From contig JAGAQY010000060.1 of NCBI GenBank assembly GCA_017622495.1, positions 1 to 36,613 on the forward strand: a stretch of DNA of 36,613 nt, in the 5' to 3' direction. Below the pieces are notes generated by a model. That model was not told the origin of the DNA and made no database searches. It worked only from the letters and a program-made list of their open reading frames with translations. The stretch comes from Bacteroidaceae bacterium. GTDB lineage: Bacteria > Bacteroidota > Bacteroidia > Bacteroidales > Bacteroidaceae. Both the position numbers and the translations under genes were made by a program. Position 1 is the first letter of the stretch. The number at the start of each line of letters is the position of its first letter. Of this stretch, positions 26,017 to 32,029 are shown piece after piece.

Positions 26017-26490
26017 TTACTCTATCACCTGGCATCGAAGGTCACCGGGCACGTAGGAGATGTGTATCCAGCGGCCGTCGCCCTCCCAGATGAGTTGGGT
26101 AAACTTGATCTTCCCCTCCTGCTGCATCTGCTGCATCATCTTGAACAGGCGGCGATTAGCCCCCTCCCGTCCTCCCCCAAGGGGGAGGTGTTCAGACATC
26201 GTGGAGCTTTTCTTCCCCCCTTGGGGGGATAAGAGGGGGGCCGTAATATCGGCTGCGCAGCCGAGGATGTGATGGCTGTTCTTCACGCCACCTACCAGGG
26301 CGTTGAGCTGCTTGCAGCGGTAGCCGCTACTCACAACGATAGGCTCGCCCCACGCTTCGCGTATGGGGTCTAACAATTGCTCCACCAGCACGTGTAGCAG
26401 GTGGTATGCACACTTCGAAGGGCGGTTGTCGATGCCCTCGCGCAGCGCCGTGGCGCTACTGACTAATTCATTTATCGAGAAATACTTCAT
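26017..26490 (-). CDS. M15A-type peptidase with in-frame repeat insertion
   Basis: This 157-residue protein resembles phage-endolysin-like peptidoglycan peptidases of family M15. Motifs are PIVVSSGYRCKQLNALVGG (about 50-68), SHHILGCAADI with zinc-ligand candidates H74 and D81, and RWIHISY with H143. About residues 83-112 (starting APLLSPQGGKK, ending GGGREGAN) are extra and encoded by a palindromic repeat (26158-26243). They fall between the AAD strand and the helix NRRLFKMMQQMQ. The frame is kept and the catalytic residues remain. It is the last gene of the minus-strand VirE/DUF4248/HU module, in the place where an amidase is common in related genomes. Confidence 0.85.
   Translation of the reverse strand: MKYFSINELVSSATALREGIDNRPSKCAYHLLHVLVEQLLDPIREAWGEPIVVSSGYRCKQLNALVGGVKNSHHILGCAADITAPLLSPQGGKKSSTMSEHLPLGGGREGANRRLFKMMQQMQQEGKIKFTQLIWEGDGRWIHISYVPGDLRCQVIE
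26158..26243 (-). repeat. Palindromic repeat inserted in the M15 gene
   Basis: Two inverted pairs (CCTCCCCC/GGGGGAGG and CCCCCC/GGGGGG) flank a GACATCG-containing spacer. It is homologous to 30935-31026 and read in the same frame and orientation, giving related peptides (LxSPQ...GGGREGA). Confidence 0.88.
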
Positions 26491-26699
26491 AGGTTTTCAA
26501 CTGATATTTTATTATTAGACCACAGATGTCACGGATTACACAGGATTGTGCATATCGTTTCACTTATGCCTGCCATCCAGAGGCCACATACGAGTGTTAG
26601 CGATGTATGAAATCTGTGAAATCAGTTAAATCTGTTGACAGACAAAAAAAAGGAATCTGTGTCAACCTGGGTAATCTGTGTAATCTGTGGTTAATAATA

Positions 26700-26759
26700 T
26701 TATGCGATTAGAGTAAGTGCGCTGCCGAGTAGCAGCAGCGCACGGATTAGGGATCTCAT
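26700..26759 (-). CDS. Possible 19-residue hydrophobic peptide
   Basis: An ATG-started frame encodes MRSLIRALLLLGSALTLIA: one arginine-rich start and one hydrophobic segment. It lies 30 bp after the stop of the smalltalk gene, in the same direction, and shows no repeat-like sequence. It could be a small membrane peptide, but the short length makes chance possible. I do not recognise a family. Confidence 0.35.
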   Translation of the reverse strand: MRSLIRALLLLGSALTLIA

Positions 26760-26788
26760 AGCCTACACATTTAATTGTCAATTGTCAA

Positions 26789-26893
26789 TTAAGCGGTGCA
26801 ACTGGCCAAGCCCAGCGAGCCGGCCAAGGCGGTGAGTACAGCGATGAGAACTTTGAGGAGCTTGCTCCAGTTGATTTGAGTTTTTGAGTTCAT
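26789..26893 (-). CDS. Smalltalk family small protein
   Basis: This 34-residue peptide reads MNSKTQINWSKLLKVLIAVL and ends TALAGSLGLASCTA. It matches the pattern of Bacteroidales smalltalk proteins: a short polar start, Trp, a Lys-rich patch, a hydrophobic helix and a Cys near the C-terminus (here GLASC). Such proteins typically lie between an HU-like gene and a peptidoglycan hydrolase gene, exactly as here. The function is unknown; a membrane peptide is likely. The leader contains an R1 element. Confidence 0.85.
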   Translation of the reverse strand: MNSKTQINWSKLLKVLIAVLTALAGSLGLASCTA

Positions 26894-26914
26894 AGGATTT
26901 GAGGATTTTAGTTT

Positions 26915-27000
26915 ATAAATGTTTCACATTTAAGACCACTTGCTTGCTCGGCAATATTATGCAAGCATATATTTCTCTCGCTACGCTGCGTGGTTGTGAG
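26915..27000 (-). repeat. R1 element, copy 8
   Basis: This copy is in sense orientation between the HU-like gene and smalltalk, about 22 bp before the smalltalk start. One lower-stem base differs (GAAATAT for GCAATAT), leaving a mismatch. The small hairpin is AAATGT-GAA-ACATTT. Confidence 0.9.
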
Positions 27001-27070
27001 TTTGTGAGTTGGTGAGTTCAGTCGGCTTGCGTCTGACAAACTTAAAAACTCACCAACTCAACAACTCACC

Positions 27071-27487
27071 TTACTTCATGGCTTCACTTGAGATGCGCTT
27101 CAGTGCGAAGTCGAGTCCTACCAGCTGCTTGAGTTTTGCATCGGGGCGAAACACAATCTTGTGGCTCTTGATGAAGCTGGAGGGGTTGAAATCTTTCTCC
27201 TGCATCATCTCTTCGGTATAGCACTTGCCCTGAAGCGTTACCTGGAAACGGCCGAGGTCGTCGAGCACTACCACCTGGCCTTCGGTGAGGGCTTCGATGA
27301 TGTGTTCCTTCATACTGAGAAGCACGGCACGGCAGTCGGTCTGCGTCACGGTGGTGCTGTTGTTGATGCGCTTGGCCAGCTTCTCGAGGGTGAGCTCGCC
27401 GGTCTTGATGGCCTGGGCGTGGAAGTACGGGGTGCCTTGTACACCGTTGGGGTTCTTGGTTTTCTTTACTGCATAAGTGATTGGCAT
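27071..27487 (-). CDS. HU-like DNA-binding protein (Bacteroidales histone-like family)
   Basis: This 138-residue protein has the Bacteroidales HU/IHF-like pattern: start MPITYAVKKTKNPNG, GTPYFHAQAIKTGELTLEKL, then VVVLDDLGRFQVTL and a basic tail including IVFRPDAKLKQLVG. The family is predicted to bend DNA. The frame could extend upstream to 27556, but that part encodes repeat sequence (GAATTCAGAATTC-type), so ATG 27487 is preferred. It belongs to the same directional module as VirE, DUF4248 and smalltalk. Confidence 0.9.
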   Translation of the reverse strand: MPITYAVKKTKNPNGVQGTPYFHAQAIKTGELTLEKLAKRINNSTTVTQTDCRAVLLSMKEHIIEALTEGQVVVLDDLGRFQVTLQGKCYTEEMMQEKDFNPSSFIKSHKIVFRPDAKLKQLVGLDFALKRISSEAMK

Positions 27488-27678
27488 AATACTGATTTCT
27501 GATTTATGAATTCTGAATTCTGAATTGGCTCCGCGGCTTGCCTCCTCTCGATCCACGAATTCGGGTTAATAAATAAGGTTTAGGTTAAATTCGCAATGAC
27601 GAAATTTTATCGGAGAAAGCTATCGACTACCGGTACCATCGTTAACCGTTCAACGTTAATCGTTCATCATTTACAGTA

Positions 27679-27686
27679 CAAAGTTA
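27679..27686 (-). promoter_or_regulatory. Promoter -7 box of the HU-like gene
   Basis: TAACTTTG on the minus strand lies 192 bp before the HU-like start. It implies a separate transcript starting just after the terminator at 27737-27770. Confidence 0.5.
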
Positions 27687-27736
27687 CGGCTTCGGCATCC
27701 TCTCCCAGTACCGCCGATGTGGGGCTATGGGATAAG

Positions 27737-27770
27737 GAAAAAGGACAGACTGGCGAGTCTGTCCTTTTTC
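27737..27770. terminator. Strong bidirectional intrinsic terminator
   Basis: GAAAAAGGACAGACT pairs perfectly with AGTCTGTCCTTTTTC around GGCG. It lies 27 bp past the stop of the coiled-coil gene (minus strand), with a U-run in that direction, and separates that gene from the HU-like gene. Confidence 0.92.
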
Positions 27771-27797
27771 TTGTTTCCACAGGTTGCTTATTGCTTG

Positions 27798-28610
27798 TCA
27801 TGGGTTTTCGGTGGGTACTTTTTCGTACGGTGTGGGGTCGTAGCGTTTTGATGCCTTGTATTCTTCCCGTATGTGGCCCTGCTTGTCGAGGAAGGTCTTT
27901 GTGAGGTGCTGTGCCAGTAGGCGGTTGGCATGTATCACATTGTTGTCTTCGATCCAAGAGGCTATGGGGTGTTTCTTGCAATAGGGTTGGAACGATTTCA
28001 TGGCTTTGGCTATCTCCTGGCCTGCTGCAGGGAAGTTGTCTTCGACCCATCGGGCAAATTCGGCTGCTGTGCAGGTGAATTCTGTCACTTTGTGTTCAAC
28101 AAAGAGCCGGTATAGTGCAAACCAGTACTTGCGATGCCATACCATGTCGCTCGTGAGTATACCTATGGCGTTTTTCAGTTGGTCGGGGTCATACTTCTTG
28201 CGTATGATCTTTTCATCGAGTTCCGATGCGGGATAGGCACAGGGGAGACATTCGTCTCTTTTGGGTGTGGTGTCACGTGTTGCGATGAGTGTGGTTATCG
28301 CCTTTTCCCTGCTTTCGTTGCTTGCCCTGAGGTCTTGGTTGCTTGCCCGTAGGGCTTGCAGTTCGCGGTCTCTCTCTTGCAGTTCTTCACGTGCCACACA
28401 TAGTTCCATGTCGTAGCGTGCTGCTTGTGCCTTGGCCTCTTTTGCCATAGCCAGTGTGTCGGTGTATTTCTTGTCGAGTGCGGCCAGTTGCTGACGCAGC
28501 TCTTCGTTTTCTTTCTCCAGCCGTTTGGCCTTAGCCATAGCTGTTTGCTCGGCTTTCTTCCATATCTCCTCTTTGAGCGAGGCTGATGTCTTTGTCTTAT
28601 AATGGCTCAT
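27798..28610 (-). CDS. Coiled-coil protein of unknown function
   Basis: I do not recognise this 270-residue protein. Residues about 10-105 are heptad-rich (KRLEKENEELRQQLAALDKK, ELQERDRELQALRASNQDL) and should form a long coiled coil. A globular C-terminal part follows (about 130-265), rich in aromatic and charged residues (MVWHRKYWFALYRLF, EFARWVEDNFPAAGQ, SFQPYCKKHPIASWIEDNN). No signal peptide or catalytic motif is seen. It lies 69 bp after DUF4248 in the same direction and ends at a strong terminator, so it is part of the VirE module. A DNA-associated or structural role would fit the neighbours, but that is only inference. Confidence 0.75.
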   Translation of the reverse strand: MSHYKTKTSASLKEEIWKKAEQTAMAKAKRLEKENEELRQQLAALDKKYTDTLAMAKEAKAQAARYDMELCVAREELQERDRELQALRASNQDLRASNESREKAITTLIATRDTTPKRDECLPCAYPASELDEKIIRKKYDPDQLKNAIGILTSDMVWHRKYWFALYRLFVEHKVTEFTCTAAEFARWVEDNFPAAGQEIAKAMKSFQPYCKKHPIASWIEDNNVIHANRLLAQHLTKTFLDKQGHIREEYKASKRYDPTPYEKVPTENP

Positions 28611-28679
28611 GGCGTCAACTCGTATTATTGTGATGTGTATTGATTATGCGAAGATAGTGTTTTTTTGTTTGTCGGGCAA

Positions 28680-28922
28680 CTACGGCTCTCCCAGTTGCTC
28701 GAAGATGAGCTGCACTTGGGGACGTGTGAAACGGCGGTCGTCGGGACGGTAGCCCATGGCAATGAGCCTTTCGAGAAGTCCGTGGCAACGGTGCAGGTAG
28801 CGGTTGAGCATGCGTATGGCGCTCTCATACTTGGCTCCGGGTGAGTACAGGCGGGCCAGTTCGCCCTTGGTATAGGAACGCACGATGATGCGCTCTTCAT
28901 CGGTGTTGAGGTAGTTGGTCAT
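28680..28922 (-). CDS. DUF4248 family protein
   Basis: This 80-residue protein shows the DUF4248 pattern: an RSYTKGELARLYSPGAKYES core (about 14-33), then RMLNRYLHRC, GYRPDDRRFTRPQVQLIFEQ and the ending LGEP. These proteins look like small helix-turn-helix-type DNA binders and in Bacteroidales sit beside VirE-family and HU-like genes. The start ATG at 28922 directly follows a GTTATGAGTTATGAG repeat array. An overlapping longer minus-strand frame at 28625-28900 is a shadow. Confidence 0.88.
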   Translation of the reverse strand: MTNYLNTDEERIIVRSYTKGELARLYSPGAKYESAIRMLNRYLHRCHGLLERLIAMGYRPDDRRFTRPQVQLIFEQLGEP

Positions 28923-28985
28923 GGGAGTTAGGAGTTATGAGTTATGAGTTATGAGTTATGAGTTATGGAGTTATGGAGTTAATGG
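28923..28985. repeat. GAGTTATGAGTTATGGAGTT repeat array
   Basis: Ten-base GAGTTATGAG-type units, grading into GGAGTTATGGAGTTAATGG, abut the DUF4248 start codon. They are the same family as 15630-15808 and 22031-22141. Confidence 0.85.
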
Positions 28986-29118
28986 AGTTAGTTTTTAAAC
29001 CTTTTTCTGGAAAAAAAATAAATAATTCTTACTATATAGTAGACGATAATTATTTTTTATTTTCTCAGAAAGTTTCATTTTTGCCTCCATTAACTCCATA
29101 ACTCCATACTTTCGGGTA

Positions 29119-31410
29119 TCATTGCGAGTCATCATTGCTGCTGTTGAGGGCATCGAGCCGCTGGCGGTTCTTGATGTCGTCGCCCGTGAGGACGATCACA
29201 TTCCACCCGTTGGCCTTCATGGTCTTCTTGCCGGTAAATCCCATCCGTGCCATGGCACGGCCCACCTTGCGCTTGTCGAGCGGGGTGCGTATGCTGTGGC
29301 CTATAAGCTCGATGATGCGGGTGGTGGTGAGGAACTCGCCCGTCTCGTTCTCGCCGGGCACGCGCAGGTAGGTATAGATGAGTTCCTCCTCGATGGTGAG
29401 TTCCTCGAACTGGCGGTGATGCAGGGCCAGCTCGGCATCGTCAGCCTCGTCGAGCCAGTAGCGGAAACCCGTCTGCCACAGGTGGTAGGCCTGTGCGTAG
29501 ATGCCCTCGTAGGGGTAGTCGTGGGTGAAGGGCGAGTCGATGCCCGCGATGCGGAAGGGCAGCCAGCGGCGGTTGCCCGAGAGGTCGGTGAGGAAGCGCG
29601 GGTTGTTGCCCGTGGCGCAGAACGAAGCTATATGCTTGCGGCGCACGGCATAGCGTTCGTATACGGGGCGCAGGTTCACCGCAGGGTCGGTGACCAGTGC
29701 CTTGAGCTGCTCCACCTCGGTGGGCTTCAGGCTGTCCATATCGTCGAGGTCCACCAAGGCCAGCTCGGTGAGGGCGAGGCGGTCGTCCTTGTCGGCCTTG
29801 CCGCGAAAGTTCTTCATGGCAAAGTAGTCGGCCAGCACAGGCGGCAGCAGGTGGGTCATGAAGGTGGTCTTGTACTTGCCCTGCGCACCGATGTAGGCCA
29901 GTATCTCGTGGTTCACCGCGCGGTCGTCGCACCAGGCAGCCACCATGGCCACCATCCACATCTTGAAGTAGCGGTTGTGCATCTCCTGCGTGCAGCCCTC
30001 CACGTGCACCATCGAGGCCAGCTCGTCGATGTAGTCGTGCCCGTCCCACTCGGGCAGACCGTCCAGATAGTCGCGCAGGGGATGGTACTCGGGGTAGAAG
30101 TCGCTCTCGATAACGTTGTACAGGTCGTTCGGATGGCTCGTCAGGCCGGTGGTGAGGCACAGCCGGCAGTAGAGCGAGTTGACGTGCTTGCTCTCCAGCT
30201 CCTTCCAGTTCAACGTTAACGTTGACGATGACAATGACTGCCCGCCGGATGGGAAAGGGCTGCAAGCAGCACTCCTTTGTGAAGCTAAAGCTTCAGTCGT
30301 CGCAACCGACGCTCCTTCCGCGTCGGCGTCAACGTCAATAAGTATCTCCCGCTTGCGCGTCACCACGTTGTAGCGTATGCACACGTTGTTGTCGGTAAGG
30401 AACCGCTGTATGTCGGCCACGGTGGCGCGGTTGCTCCTCCTTGCCGTGCGGGTGGCGTGCTCATCGGTCTTGCGGTAACACGAGCGCACGATGGCGGGCA
30501 CGTCGTCGGTGGCGGCATACTCGGCAAACTCCTCCACGGCCCACTCGCAGCAGTCCTTCTCGGTCACCCCACGGCGGTTCATCTCATAGCACATGCGGCA
30601 GATGTAGTCGTTGTGGCTATGCGGCTCGTAGCGCACGCCCTGCGCCTCTACCATGCGCCGCACGCTGTCGGCCACGTCGGCCGCCCTGACCACCTTAGCC
30701 ACCTTAGCCGCCTTGCGCGGACGGCCCACGGGGCGCTTGCCGGCCTTGTGCTCGGCGGCATATTGTGCCGCCAAGGCATCGATGTCCATAGCCTCGGCCT
30801 CGGGGCGAAAGAGCACCTCCGGGTCGTAGGCCAGGGCCGACAGGCGTGTAGGGTTGCTGCACTTCTTGTCGGGGACGATGCCCGTGAGGCGGCGGTAATA
30901 CTCGTTCACCGTGTTGAAGGCGAGCTTGTAGGAGGCAGCCCCCTCCTGACCTCCCCCCGAAGGGGGAGGGAGTGCAGTCATCGCCGATTCAGGGCTTCCC
31001 CCCTTCTGGGGGGATGAGAGGGAGCCTTCATATCGGGCCACTACCCTCACTCCGCATCCGCTCAAAGTGGTGTAGGCGAGCAGGGTGTGAGGGTCGGCCT
31101 TGACGGTGGCAAGCACCTCGGGTAGCTGCGAGGGAGCTATCTTGTCGAGGTCCACCAAGGTAAGCCCGGTGTAGGATACGATGTCGGTATCGGCCTTGCC
31201 GCCATTGAAGCGTACGGCTACGGCAAAGCATAGCACGCTGCCCTTGACCTCGCGTGCCTTGGCGTCATGGCCTGCGGCCAAGGCCAGCCGGTAGTCACGG
31301 GTAGATACCTGTAGCGAACTGTCGCTCCTGATCAGCATGGCCATACGCTCCAGATTGTCGGGCATGGGGGAACGGTCGGTAAATCCTTTGAATGTGTCGA
31401 TGGTGAGCAT
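29119..31410 (-). CDS. VirE-family primase-helicase-like protein (BT4734-like N-terminus)
   Basis: This 763-residue protein has the two-part layout of Bacteroidales VirE-family proteins. The N-terminal BT4734/BF3469-like domain (about 1-200) includes YTGLTLVDLDKI and LLAYTTLSGCGVRVVARYEG, as in primase-polymerase-like folds. The C-terminal superfamily-3-like ATPase (about 435-640) carries the Walker A variant GAQGKYKTT (508-516), Walker B LVDLDDMD (552-559), ATGNNPRFLTDLSGNRRW with an arginine finger near 614, and a winged tail. KRPVGRPRKAAK (225-236) is an AT-hook-like DNA-binding motif. Two repeat insertions interrupt the frame without breaking it: residues about 128-158 and about 361-400. 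Four 22-bp iterons and TTTAGAATCTG repeats lie just upstream. The role is probably replication of a resident element; the biological role of this family is not established. Confidence 0.85.
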   Translation of the reverse strand: MLTIDTFKGFTDRSPMPDNLERMAMLIRSDSSLQVSTRDYRLALAAGHDAKAREVKGSVLCFAVAVRFNGGKADTDIVSYTGLTLVDLDKIAPSQLPEVLATVKADPHTLLAYTTLSGCGVRVVARYEGSLSSPQKGGSPESAMTALPPPSGGGQEGAASYKLAFNTVNEYYRRLTGIVPDKKCSNPTRLSALAYDPEVLFRPEAEAMDIDALAAQYAAEHKAGKRPVGRPRKAAKVAKVVRAADVADSVRRMVEAQGVRYEPHSHNDYICRMCYEMNRRGVTEKDCCEWAVEEFAEYAATDDVPAIVRSCYRKTDEHATRTARRSNRATVADIQRFLTDNNVCIRYNVVTRKREILIDVDADAEGASVATTEALASQRSAACSPFPSGGQSLSSSTLTLNWKELESKHVNSLYCRLCLTTGLTSHPNDLYNVIESDFYPEYHPLRDYLDGLPEWDGHDYIDELASMVHVEGCTQEMHNRYFKMWMVAMVAAWCDDRAVNHEILAYIGAQGKYKTTFMTHLLPPVLADYFAMKNFRGKADKDDRLALTELALVDLDDMDSLKPTEVEQLKALVTDPAVNLRPVYERYAVRRKHIASFCATGNNPRFLTDLSGNRRWLPFRIAGIDSPFTHDYPYEGIYAQAYHLWQTGFRYWLDEADDAELALHHRQFEELTIEEELIYTYLRVPGENETGEFLTTTRIIELIGHSIRTPLDKRKVGRAMARMGFTGKKTMKANGWNVIVLTGDDIKNRQRLDALNSSNDDSQ
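30210..30270. repeat. GTTAACGTTGACG-type insert within the VirE-family gene
   Basis: This stretch starts AACGTTAACGTTGACGATGA and continues GACTGCCCGCCGGATGGGAA. It matches intergenic phrases (compare 1943-1985: AACGTTGACG then GACTGCCTCCGGATGGCA). It is in frame and encodes SPFPSGGQSLSSSTLTL on the minus strand. Confidence 0.82.
30271..30327. repeat. Twin-hairpin repeat inside the VirE-family gene
   Basis: A 32-bp stretch, starting ACTCCTTTGTGAAGC and ending CAGTCGTCG (30271-30302), is an exact inverted match to 12289-12320 in MITE copy B. It continues into a shared CCGACGC/CCGCGTCGG part. Just before it, GCTGC-AA-GCAGC forms a hairpin, and TGAAGCT-AA-AGCTTCA forms the next. The wider block (about 30210-30345) also has GTTAACGTTGACG runs and encodes low-complexity residues. 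Confidence 0.9.
30935..31026 (-). repeat. Palindromic repeat inserted in the VirE-family gene
   Basis: This is homologous to 26158-26243, with the same order of CCTCCCCCC/GGGGGAGGG and CCCCCC/GGGGGG inverted pairs and the same reading frame. The encoded insert begins GSLSSPQKGG and ends GGGQEGA. Confidence 0.9.
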
Positions 31411-31421
31411 AGAAGTGTTAA

Positions 31422-31499
31422 TTTAGAATCTGCTTTTTAGAATCTGTTTTAAAATTATCGCTAATATGTTTTTAGAATCTGCTTTTAAAAACAGATTCT
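31422..31499. repeat. TTTAGAATCTG direct and inverted repeats
   Basis: The 11-mer TTTAGAATCTG occurs at 31422, 31436 and 31471, and CAGATTCT lies inverted at 31492, so the last two form the hairpin AGAATCTG/CAGATTCT. They lie 12-90 bp before the VirE-family start. The exact 11-mer also occurs inverted at 34995-35005, ahead of metK. Confidence 0.88.
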
Positions 31500-31528
31500 T
31501 AGAGTTGTTAGGAATGATAAACTGCTCC

Positions 31529-31616
31529 AATCGGGTGTACCCGATGGAAAAATCCGGTATACCCAATAAAACAATCGGGTGAACCCTCGGAGAAAATCGG
31601 GTACTCCCGATTGGGG
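31529..31616. repeat. Four 22-bp iterons with dyad cores
   Basis: Units start at 31529, 31551, 31573 and 31595, exactly 22 bp apart. The cores are AATCGGGTGTACCCGAT (perfect dyad ATCGGGT/ACCCGAT), AATCCGGTATACCCAAT, AATCGGGTGAACCCTCGG and AATCGGGTACTCCCGATT. They lie about 120-205 bp upstream of the VirE-family start codon, inside its probable leader. The spacing of two helical turns places each dyad on the same DNA face. This resembles replication iterons or a cooperative operator. Confidence 0.9.
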
Positions 31617-31689
31617 CGATAACGGTAACGATGGTGACAACATAGTATATAAGATTAAGGGGTTGATAGATGGCGTAGTATCGGTGATA

Positions 31690-31697
31690 CAAAGGTA
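31690..31697 (-). promoter_or_regulatory. Promoter -7 box toward the VirE-family gene
   Basis: TACCTTTG on the minus strand matches TAnnTTTG. The transcript would carry a leader of about 270 nt that spans all four iterons and the TTTAGAATCTG repeats. Confidence 0.6.
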
Positions 31698-31820
31698 CAT
31701 ATAAAAATCCCCTCGCGATGCTGCACCGGAGGGGATAAAACGTAGATGGTAACTCTCGACAACCATCGTGTGCCGAGTGGTTATAGAGGATAACCAAGCA
31801 TGAAAAAAAGTAAGAATATT

Positions 31821-31852
31821 TTTGGCCACCTCAAGAAAACTTCGCACTTTTG
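31821..31852 (+). promoter_or_regulatory. Plus-strand promoter-like site
   Basis: TTTG (31821-31824), 20 bp, then CACTTTTG (31845-31852) has the correct spacing with one base off in the -7 box. A transcript would start near 31859, 170 bp ahead of the LRR gene, possibly as a second promoter or a short RNA. Confidence 0.4.
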
Positions 31853-31989
31853 CACGCCGTTTCGCAGGGAGGGGCTGCTCGATGGTGGAATCGCCATGTT
31901 ATCAGATATTTTGGATGTGCTACCCGTCGTTTCTTTAGCGGAGTGGCAAAAAAGCACGCTCAATACCGCTCAGAGTAAAAATAAATCAC

Positions 31990-31997
31990 TATATTTG
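31990..31997 (+). promoter_or_regulatory. Promoter -7 box of the LRR gene
   Basis: TATATTTG fits TAnnTTTG and lies 33 bp before ATG 32030. The -33 element is poor. Confidence 0.6.
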
Positions 31998-32029
31998 CGC
32001 CAACGCAAACAAAACAAACAAGATACACC

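Larger units (their letters stand above)
27488..27797. other. Intergenic region upstream of the HU-like gene
   Basis: This 310-bp gap holds repeat-type phrases (TTCTGAATTCTGAATT, CGTTAACCGTTCAACG), a minus-strand promoter box (27679) and a bidirectional terminator (27737-27770). I see no gene in it. Confidence 0.7.
31617..32029. other. Divergent intergenic region between VirE-family and LRR genes
   Basis: No gene is supported. The stretch contains two hairpins: ATCCCCTC/GAGGGGAT at 31707-31736 (14-nt loop) and TGGTTAT-AGAGG-ATAACCA at 31778-31796. It also has a minus-strand promoter box at 31690 and plus-strand promoter-like sites at 31821-31852 and 31990. A 77-codon frame from 31800 overlaps the second promoter and is unlikely to be real. 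Confidence 0.6.

Noticed and set aside
28625..28900. 91-codon minus-strand frame overlapping DUF4248
   Set aside because: It is in another frame of a recognised family gene, and its serine/threonine-rich sequence matches nothing.
28995..29078. 27-residue basic peptide behind GGAGG on the minus strand
   Set aside because: The apparent ribosome-binding site is part of the GGAGTTAATGGAGG repeat, strong Shine-Dalgarno sites are unusual in this phylum, and no promoter is seen.
31485..31847. Overlapping minus-strand frames upstream of the VirE-family gene
   Set aside because: They run through the iterons and hairpins, have low-complexity composition and match no family.
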